From NCBI GenBank assembly GCA_009363875.1, contig CM018682.1:52893372-52957371 (forward strand): a stretch of 64,000 nt of DNA, written 5' to 3'. Both the position numbers and the translations under genes were made by a program. Positions 56,301-64,000 of the stretch are shown here, piece after piece. The notes under the pieces were generated by a model. That model had not been told where the DNA came from. It did no database searches and saw only the letters and a list, made by a program, of their open reading frames with translations. Position 1 is the stretch's first letter; each line of letters starts with the position of its first letter. This stretch comes from Mikania micrantha (taxonomy: Eukaryota; Streptophyta; Magnoliopsida; Asterales; Asteraceae).

Positions 56301-57643
56301 ATCCAAGGTTCTAAATGGTCCAGATCCGTTAAGTAGGGTTCGGGGCATTCTATGTTCGTTCAAGGAAGTAGGTTTGGCAGAAGCTTTAAGGTACGCACCC
56401 ACTCAAGGTTCGGCCAACAATGAAAGTAAGGTTCAGCATTGGTCATGGTCTGCTGATCCAAGGTTCGTCACCCTAGGGTTCGTGGCTTAGAAGGTTCGTG
56501 GCAATTCAGGTTCGCCCATCCCAAATGGTTCGGCCGAGTAGGAGGTTCGGCTCCCTCCCTTTGTCACGAACTTGCGATTGCCCACTGTTCATCATCTTCA
56601 TCTTCTATCCCAATCTGTTGCAGGTTCGTTCCTAACACTTCCTAGTCGTCTACAAGAGTTTACCTCGTGGTTTCTAACGTTTTAAACCAGTTATAGCAAT
56701 AATAACTACAAGGGACCGTGACACACACACTAAAACCGAAATAAAAGTAAGATTTACCTCAAAATCAGTGGATGAAAGCTTAAACCTCTTGTACTTTCGT
56801 GATCTTCGTGATGAGATGATCGTTTTAACACCAAGGATGCTTGAAATGGTGGAGATTTGGAGGAGAAATCGTAGAGAGAAGGTTGAGATTTTCTAGAGAG
56901 AGAGTGTGACGAGATTTTGTGAAGAAGATGGGTTGGTGGTGGTTGTTGTGGCATTAAGTGACCATCTTTAATATTTCAAAATACCCGGTGGTTCGGTTTC
57001 ACTCGGTTTCGCGTAACACGTCGTTTCTTTTTACTTTTCGTAACAAAAACGACTTGGTTTATAAATTTAGATTAATAAAATTATTTTAAGTGGTAATCCC
57101 TAGTAAATTAACTAAATATCTTTCGTCTTAATTTTAAATTTTCAGAAATATTAAATTTACTGTTTAAAATCGAATCGTACAGTCCTCGCACGTTTCGTTC
57201 GAATCGTCACCTGTACGAACACGGCGATAACTATGCTCTTCAATATTGTTTTCTAATTATCGGACATCATTCAGAACGTTAAACTTTCAGATTTATTCGT
57301 ACATATCTTCACCTATACAAATAATCCGTCGATTTAGCATTCACGTAACGACATCCGTGTGGTTTTGTTATGTAAAGCATCACATGTGTTTATACATAAT
57401 AAAATCCTAACACATAATCACATGATGGTTGTGTAATGCCAGATAATTATCTGACTGACGAACCATGTTTTCTGAGTTTTGTTTCTCTGAATAGTTTCTG
57501 AATTCACTGTTTGATAACATGAACGATAATGACATATGATATTTACCATGACATACAATGAAAAGCATTTGTTTGTACCTGATTACTGTTCATGTTACTG
57601 TTTGAGATCACTGTTCCGGTACGGTTCCGACACTGATGTTACA
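53334..57643 (-). mobile_element. G1 5' LTR
   Basis: Copy of the left LTR throughout. Differences seen: TGTCGACC for TGTCACACC at the sense 3' end, a 31-bp deletion in the GGTTCG cluster (about 56545), and scattered substitutions. It carries hairpins C3 and C4 and three short-hairpin units at about 54402-54625. Confidence 0.95.
53785..54150 (-). repeat. Hairpins C3 and C4 in the G1 5' LTR
   Basis: C3 arms 53800-53819 and 53879-53900; C4 arms 54034-54054 and 54114-54134. C3 has drifted at its right arm (CATGATGTAT for CATGGTATAT in C1), and C4 has TTTTTT where C2 has CTGC. The loops remain nearly identical to those of C1 and C2. Confidence 0.85.
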
Positions 57644-57648
57644 GAAAA
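57644..57648. repeat. G1 target-site duplication, right
   Basis: GAAAA, identical to 44188-44192. Confidence 0.93.
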
Positions 57649-59527
57649 GCTTAAAACCCCAAGGGTGGAAACTGTGCAGCCTCACGCTCGAAACCAGAAA
57701 CCCACGGTATCAAATTGAAACCTTTCAAAACGTAAATATTAACTCAAATAAGTAATGTACACACGCTCTTAATCATTATTCAAATCAAAACGCATGAATT
57801 ATTGGAGTGTAAATAGATATTAACTGGTTCGGTCATAACCGAACGGTTGAGTCAAAACAATAACTACAAATCACTTTAAACAACGATTAAAATCACAATT
57901 AAACTCACCCAAATGTTCACGACCACAACCTGGTTGTAACAACATCAAAAAACAGCGTCTGAGATTCCTCCGATAGGGTAATTGAAGTTTGTCTGAAGTC
58001 AAGAAATGTCATCATTCAATCTTGCTCAAATCGAGTTGATAACAGGTAATAATTGATACCAACACAGTCGGTTTTATGTAGAAAACAAAACCCCCATCAT
58101 TTTGGGGACTCACATACATTGCATGAATAGAATTGATTAGGAACAGAAACCAGGGTTCTTGAATGAATTGGGTTTGCAATGCAATTAGGGTTTATAAATT
58201 AAACAACACGATTTGGTTCCAATAAATACTGGTAGCTCAGTGGTTCAAACCCTTGGGGAAAAGAAATCAACCCTGGTTCGAAACCTTAGCCGTTTTCTTT
58301 TGTCATTTTGCCATATTTTCTATTATTTTAAATCTAAAAATTTTATAAGAAATTTTTAAAATTATTTTACTTAATATGCATTAATTTGTTATGCAGAAAA
58401 TTTATAGTTGTATTGTTTGTAATTAAAACTGTATTTACTCTATTAATTGTAGTTTTGAATATTAAAAATTTCATAAAGATTTTGTTTTAATAATAATAAT
58501 AAATAATTACTTTTATAAAACTATTTTATTCAAGACAAATTCTTATATTCTTAAACATGTTCATATTTTATATATCGTTATTTAATAATATATATTTAGG
58601 ATGATCATTCATTTACCAATAACTTTATATACATTTTGTTTAAATTGTATATAAATAAAATAGTTGTAATATTTATTATAATTCTTAATTTTAAGATAAA
58701 ATCTTTTATAATTATTTACATTATTAATGTCATTCAAATTATCAAACATCAACTATTTACATTGGAATTGTTGAAGTCATAAACAATTATCAGGGAAATC
58801 TTTGGAATCAAACAAACAAACAAGTGAATTTATCACATCTTCCCTATTTCACACTTTTGTAATCTTTTGGGATGTTACACATGTTTGTATTCAAACATTA
58901 TTCAAACTTTAGAAATCATTCAAACATGATGCAAGCTTTAGATCTCGTTAGACTTTCGTTAATTGCTATGTGTGATACTTGTTGTGATTATTTTTTATTG
59001 CCAGTCAAGCAAGCATTGGTACTTAGTAACCTAATGTGTGTTAGATACCATATTCGCATTGGCTTTGTCATTGTCTTAAAACGGTGAAAAGTACATTTAG
59101 CAAACTTGTAGAAATACAAATGTTAGTTCATTTGTATGGATACTTGCTTGGACACAATTATTGGGATTATTCATTCAATCATATCGAACTTGTTATTCTT
59201 CATACTTTTAATACATGCTAGTTAGATTTGTGTTTCCATATATGCAAATAGGTGATCAAAACTCTATTTTACATATGTAACATTTTTATAGCTTTTGGAT
59301 GAAGATCATGTAGGGATTTTGAGACCTAGTTTAATATTAAACAAGATATTGAACTTAAACTTATGATGTAATGATTGGTTGTTGTATTTGAGTTGTTATA
59401 TTTGAATGAGATTTATGTTTAATTTAAATGGGATGCTTAGATAGTGAAACTTACAAATAGCACCATGAGCTTTTGTACAATCACAACTCATGCCCCGACA
59501 TGTTCCGCCGTCGTTTGGGGTGAGATA
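57649..59527 (+). mobile_element. E6 5' LTR, part 2
   Basis: Resumes the E6 LTR after G1. Layout parallels the E3 LTR: mixed sequence, tRNA-like boxes (58230-58285), AT-rich middle (58300-58760), then a stretch ending TGTTCCGCCGTCGTTTGGGG TGAGATA, a decayed form of the usual ...GGGGTGTGACA end. The primer site follows immediately. Without G1 the LTR would be about 2.5 kb. No coding content. Confidence 0.75.
58230..58285 (+). other. tRNA-like A-box/B-box module in the E6 LTR
   Basis: TGGTAGCTCAGTGGTTCAAA matches the tRNA A-box region well. GGTTCGAAACC, 32 nt further on, matches the B-box. No full cloverleaf or acceptor stem can be drawn, so it is not a tRNA gene. It may be a SINE remnant or an internal Pol III promoter captured by the LTR. 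Confidence 0.6.
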
Positions 59528-59530
59528 GAT

Positions 59531-59550
59531 TGGTATCAGAGCCATGGTTA
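59531..59550 (+). other. E6 primer-binding site (initiator tRNA-Met)
   Basis: TGGTATCAGAGCCATGGTTA, a perfect match at the key TGGTATCAGAGC, three bases after the LTR end. Confidence 0.95.
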
Positions 59551-61579
59551 TAGGGAATTAGATTATTAGAAATGGTGACATAGTCTATAACTAAGCTAAC
59601 CCTAAATATGATTTATCTCATATTCTTTGTACTATGCTTATGTGCTTATGTGCTACATGTTAAACTTTACATTTATGTGTTACATATTATATGATATTCT
59701 ATATCTTGTTACCATAGAGGAATGCCTTAGTTTATAAATAACATATGACATTAATAGTTAGGATTACCATAGAGAAATGACTTAGAATATAAGCATCACA
59801 TGCTTCCCATAGTTAAGGTATACCATAGAGGAATACCTTAGACTATTATAAGGATTAAGACATATGTTATTCATTAGTTTAAGAATAACTTAGAAATTGT
59901 CTGAGTTAATTCTTATCTCACATTCACGAACACACGACAACTCTTTAGATGATAGGCATTCAAATCATTAGGCTAAATGCCTAATCAAATCTTCAATATT
60001 AATTCAATACATATATGTTTATATGTATTTATTCAAATTGATTTTATAATCCCGTTAGAATTCAGTTTGTAAGTGGACATGTAGTAACTGGAAGAGTGAG
60101 ATACCGGTAGTTGGGATTCCTGTCTAGGAAAGATATTCATATAAATCCCCGATGTACTGTGGGACCAGCTTATCTTTCCTGGGGACTCCTAATGAAAGTA
60201 TTTTCACTTATAGGCCAAAACATGTCACGCCAAACACTTACATACTATATAATTCTAATATGTTAAAGGTGTTCAAGTTTGAATACCATTCCTTATTATT
60301 TTAAAAAAGTCCAAATGATTTATTATGTGTTATTTTATTTTCATGACATTTTATCTGATAATAGTAATGATATTACTATATCTAAGGTATTAACAATGTC
60401 AAATGTTCCCTCTAAATCTCAAATTCCAAATTTCTATATAAAACCAAACACATACACAACATTTTAAGTTAATTAAAACAAAATTGAAAACTCTAATTAT
60501 CTAAGTTTAATGTCTAACATGTTTCATCTATTAATCTTAAGTTACATAATCTTACAATATCAAAACTTATATATTTGATAGTTTTCAAATCTAATTTTTC
60601 AAAGTTCTGTTAGAATAAGGTTTTTTAAGATGATCATGTACTAACTGGAAGGGTGAATATCGGTAGTTGAGACTTTTGTCTAGGAAAGCAATTCATAATC
60701 CTCGATGGGGTCCATTCTAGCTTTCTTGGGTATTATCAATGAAAGTATTCTACCTATAGGCCAAAGCATGATTATGTCTTGCAATCAAATTCTAACAAAT
60801 CAAAGGTGTCCAGTTTGGATACTACCCCCTTGATTTTATTCTAAATCAAATGATTGTAAGATGTTACATACAAAATCTCATATCGTTTGACATCATACGC
60901 TCAAAGTTAATGATGGTGATTCATTACTAAAACCTAGAATATATGAGGTCAAAATTCTTTGTACACACATGATTCAAGAAAACAATAACATCATATCTAA
61001 GATTTGTGATGGTAAGACCTCACAAAATTTAAAAGAATATGGTGTTACATATTTATTGTTGGATAAACATGATTCAAGAAAACAATAACATCATACCTAC
61101 GATCTGTGATGATGATATATCATAACATATATAAGGAAGTGGTGTTACATATTCTTTGTTTGGTAAACATGATTCAAGAAAACAATAACAATATACCAAA
61201 TATTTGTGATGGTGATTAATCACAACAACTAAAGGTTATAAATCCACAATATTTTTATTTATGAATAAGAATTCAAAGATATAGTAGAATATTCAATATT
61301 GATTTTGAATTCAAAACATAAAGATCAACATCAAGTCAATTATTCAACTTCTATTCAAGCGAATGTGTATCTAAAGTTTATATTAGGATTGGTAGGTGAC
61401 TGGTATGTTTTCAAAGTGTTACTGTTGTGGTGGGTTGGCTGCGATATACCCTATATATAAGCACCAATAATACATTGGAATTAGAACCAAAAGCTTGACC
61501 AATTAGGTTTTGTTTTTTATTTATTTAGGCAAGGTTGTTAGTCAAACTCAAGTGTTGACAAATCTTTATTCTATTCAGA
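59551..61579 (+). other. E6 untranslated leader with tandem structured repeats
   Basis: About 2.03 kb. Three repeat sets: TACCATAGAG(G/A)AAT units (59711-59845). A pair of about 170-bp units at 60070-60250 and 60615-60800 sharing TAACTGGAAG, CGGTAGTTG and TGTCTAGGAAAG, each with a hairpin (60126-60180, 60682-60727). Three or four units of about 100 bp at 60880-61230 sharing ATGATTCAAGAAAACAATAA, with TTGTGA/TCACAA stems in the first and third. Hairpin A3 (61411-61479) stands just before gag. Confidence 0.85.
61411..61479 (+). repeat. Hairpin A3 before the E6 gag
   Basis: Arm CAAAGTGTTACTGTTG pairs with CACCAATAATACATTG at 12 of 16 positions, with one further G.U. The loop holds TGGTGGGTTGGCTGCG and ATACCCTATATATAAGC, a shorter form of the loop in the B and C hairpins. 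Confidence 0.75.
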
Positions 61580-62740
61580 ATGGCAAACCGTCGTCGAGCA
61601 AATGAGCGTAGATTGGCTGCCAAAATCGCACGTCAAATGGCTGAAGTGATACCAAACATGGTAATTCAACTACAACAACACTTCAATGCTAATGAGAACA
61701 ATGCTAACAATGCTAATCAAGAAGTTCCTAATCCACCAAGATGCCCCTTTAAGCACTTCAATTCTTGTAATCCACGCATGTATAATGGATCTGATGTGGC
61801 TACTGGTTTACTGTAATGGTATGAAAGTATTGAGAATACTTTCATCAATAGTGACGACCCTGATGATCTGAAAATTCGTTACGCTGCTAGAACTTTTCAG
61901 AAATGAGCTCTCACTTGGTGTAACAGTGAGAAGCGAGCTTTAGGAGAAACTGCTACTACCTTGACTTGGGATCAAATCAAGGAAAGGATGACTCATGAAT
62001 TTTGCCCACGTAATGAGGTCAAAAATCTCAAATATGAGTTTTGGGAGCTCAAACAGGAAATTGAGGAATACATGGTTTACAATAATAGATTCCATGAACT
62101 CAGTATGCTTTGCCCTGACACGGTGACTCCATTATCAAGAGGAATTGAAAAATATATTGGTGGACTGCCAATGATAATTCAAGATGTTGTTTGGGGTAGC
62201 AAACCTGCTACTCTAGTTGATGCAATTCATCTTCCTGCAACTCTCACTGATAATCATGTCAAAGAAGGAACTTTAAATAGGAAAGGTTCAAAGAAAGATA
62301 AAGAGAAATATGATAAAAAGAGTACAACTGAGGTTCCTAAAGTGGAGTCAAAAATTGATCCATCCTCTACTTTCAAAAAGAATAACAAAAGGAAGGCGAA
62401 TCATATGAACTTAGCTGTGACTCGTGCTGTTCCTCTTCGTCAAGTGGCACCTGTCACTACAATGCAAGCCAACAAGGCATACACTGGACCTTTCCCGTTG
62501 TGCACAAATTGTAATCAATTTGGACATTTTGCTAATTTTTGCCATGTGCCTAAACCTACAACCAATCAAGTGAAGTTCAAGTCATTACTACTCCAAGACA
62601 ACCTATGGTTAAAGTTTGCTTCAACTATGGAAAACCAAATCATTTCATCTATAATTGTCCACTAAGAGCCAACAACAGTGTGGTTGCCATAACTAACCAA
62701 GCCAATCAAGGAGCAAGAATAAATAAATCAAATGTGTTTA
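61580..62740 (+). pseudogene. gag: E6 Gypsy gag
   Basis: Start MANRRRANERR at 61580. Motifs: QEVPNPPRCPFKHFNSCNPR, WYESIENTFINSDDPDDLKI, EFCPRNEVKNLKYEFWELKQ, GLPMIIQDVVWGS and the first zinc knuckle CTNCNQFGHFANFC. Two in-frame stops, TAA 61814-61816 (Gln expected) and TGA 61904-61906 (the Arg of the ALTW motif), fit C-to-T changes. After a frame change near 62570 a second knuckle follows, with one Cys changed to Tyr (CFNYGKPNHFIYNC). Confidence 0.92.
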
Positions 62741-62744
62741 TAGT

Positions 62745-62940
62745 TTTCTATGAATAAATAAATCAAATGTGATTCGGGTAATCTTAGTTATGTATGGAAT
62801 ATAAACAATTTTGTTCTTACTATTGACTTATTTCCTACGCAGTCAAGAAACTTCGGCATCATAGTAGGCATGGAATTGTTGTGCAACTTCATGCTTAAAT
62901 CATTTACTTTAATAAATACCTTTGTATTTCATTTAAGGAA
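62745..62940 (+). pseudogene. pol: E6 protease end fragment
   Basis: Readable remnants: LTIDLFPTQSRNFGIIVGME, matching the LIDLIPMQLGSFDVIIGMD strand of other protease copies. The active site, RT, RNase H and integrase are missing, so E6 suffered a large internal deletion between here and its 3' LTR. Confidence 0.75.
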
Positions 62941-62987
62941 GATCAAATAAAGACTAATTATTTATCTCTATTTAAATAAGAATCTAC

Positions 62988-63192
62988 CTTTTTGGTAAAT
63001 TGAAATTGTGTCAAAATTGTTATAAACCAAAGTTATGGAATAATTTAAATTTTTAGTTTAAAGAAAAACATATACGTATTAGATGGTAATAGCATCTAAA
63101 TATACTGAATATTTATCAATTAAATGTTATTAAAATTTAATATAAACATAAGGTGAATAAATGGTAAAGACATTTTAAAACTTCAAATATAA
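62988..63192 (+). mobile_element. E6 3' LTR start, truncated
   Basis: A direct repeat of 43576-43770 with the same orientation. The shared part ends near 63180, at an AT-rich position, and a Helitron-like terminus follows at 63193. Confidence 0.65.
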
Positions 63193-64000
63193 TCTCCCTA
63201 AACTAATAAAGGAGTATAATTAGGAGACACTTGGCACTTTCTTAAACCCCCAAATTTTTTATTTTCCCGCCTAATACTTGACCCAAATTATTTCTTATAC
63301 GGATCCAATTTTACTCAAAATACGCACACTATTTTCCAAACTTTACCCGAAATACACACACTATCTTCCCTTTTTCATTTAATTTGAATATACAGAAACC
63401 CTACATCATTTTTTATCAGTCGCTTCCATCCTCTTCATCTGGTTTCTTAACATGCATCAACTACCAAGCACCAAATCAATTTATATCAAACCCGTGTTTT
63501 GTTATGATTAACAAACTGTTCCGATATTGAACCTTTTTTCGCTTAGAGTAACACTCTCGAATCGAGCTTGTACGTCTTTATAGGAATCTTCAAGCTTCTT
63601 TTGTTCATTTGAAACTTCAAAAATAGATTTCGTATGTCTCTGTCACACTGATAAAGCTTTTTTCTTTCAGGTTAAGCTTCATATTGCATGTTGATCACCA
63701 TAAATTCACTTCTAATTTGCTTGAGTATATTAGTTTTCAGTTAAATTCTTTAATTTTTACATCTACTATTTTTATTTCTTATGATTTGGTGTCTTTTACT
63801 TGACTTTTTGGGTATTGGAGGAAGAATCCAACAACTCTGAATATAATCATATGCAAATTTTATACAATAAATTTTGGCTTTTGATCCCATTAGATTATTA
63901 TTGAATTTAGTTATATTTGTCAAATTTGCATCCGTATGTGGTTTTGAATTTGGGTTTTTGACATGTTAATGATTTACAGTGATTTATCATATATCCTCTT
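63193..64000 (+). mobile_element. Probable Helitron 5' end (continues past the window)
   Basis: The sequence TCTCCCTAAACTAATAAAGG, then AGTATAATTAGGAGACACTT and GGCACTTTCTTAA resembles plant Helitron 5' ends (TC start, a TAATAAAGGAG-like stretch, a GACAC(T/A)TG(T/G)CAC word). It is preceded by A and starts with T, as expected for insertion between A and T. The 3' hairpin and CTRR end lie outside the window. No helicase is seen in these 808 bp, which are otherwise featureless. Confidence 0.45.

Larger units (their letters stand above)
44193..57643 (-). mobile_element. G1: complete Ty3/Gypsy element with 4.3-kb LTRs
   Basis: A 13,451-bp element on the minus strand. LTRs of 4356 bp (left, 3') and 4310 bp (right, 5') flank a 4.8-kb internal region with primer site, gag, protease, RT, RNase H, integrase and polypurine tract, and the target duplication GAAAA is exact. 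The integrase tail with FTWEREDHM and the very long LTRs fit a Tekay/Del chromovirus. I compared 122 aligned LTR positions at the inner/outer end and saw 4 differences, so the insertion is not recent. Coding frames have several stops and frame changes, so it is not autonomous. It split the 5' LTR of E6. Confidence 0.95.

Noticed and set aside
58230..58285. True tRNA gene
   Set aside because: A- and B-boxes are present, but no acceptor stem, anticodon stem or full cloverleaf can be drawn.
1..64000. Host protein-coding gene, rRNA or endogenous pararetrovirus
   Set aside because: All recognisable coding sequence belongs to LTR retrotransposon gag, pol or extra-ORF families. No movement-protein or coat-protein order typical of pararetroviruses and no exon structure of a host gene was seen.

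Overview
The window looks like intergenic heterochromatin from a large plant nuclear genome. I recognise no host gene, rRNA gene, true tRNA gene or CRISPR array. Almost everything I can explain is LTR retrotransposon, with a fold-back MITE pair, a probable Helitron end and microsatellites. The extra coding region carried by the two Sirevirus-type Copia elements resembles proteins common in Asteraceae genomes. A composite (daisy-family) plant is therefore my best guess, but that is inference.

Layout, with names used below. E1 (+, 1-5430): 3' half of a Tekay/Del-like Ty3/Gypsy pol plus its long LTR. E2 (+, 5431-6570): gag-protease fragment fused to that LTR. 6690-7160: tandem leader-type repeat with hairpins A1 and A2. 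E3 (+, 7600-11709): decayed RNase H/integrase and a 3.35-kb LTR containing a tRNA-like box pair and a double MITE; it sits in a minus-strand Gypsy integrase (11710-12478). SIRE2 (-, about 12480-19040): 3' part of a Sirevirus-like Copia with LTR, extra ORF region and RNase H. E7 (+, about 19040-21413): Gypsy LTR plus RT fragment. E4 (-, 21414-43437): Gypsy gag-pol and its 5' LTR, which is split by SIRE1. SIRE1 (-, 27377-40946) is a complete 13.6-kb Sirevirus-like Copia with target duplication AGTTG. E5 (-, 43438-43575): the RT fragment into which E4 inserted. E6 (+, 43576-63192): internally deleted Gypsy whose 5' LTR is split by G1. G1 (-, 44193-57643) is a complete 13.45-kb Gypsy element with 4.3-kb LTRs and target duplication GAAAA. 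A Helitron-like end at 63193 appears to cut the E6 3' LTR and runs off the window.

No element looks autonomous now. Stops, frameshifts and lost catalytic residues are present throughout, and many stops look like C-to-T (CpG) decay. G1 and SIRE1 keep all structural parts (LTRs, PBS, polypurine tract, gag, protease, RT, RNase H, integrase), so the order of insertion can be read: E5, then E4, then SIRE1 on one path, and E6, then G1 or the Helitron on the other.

The most unusual signal is not coding. A hairpin module recurs 12 times in the LTRs and leaders of E4, G1, E6 and the 6.7-7.1 kb fragment. Its loop is conserved while its stem sequences differ but still pair. In the minus-strand elements the imperfect pairs are mostly A.C on the printed strand, which is G.U in the element's own RNA. 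Several other tandem hairpins and palindromes occur in the non-coding parts of the same elements.
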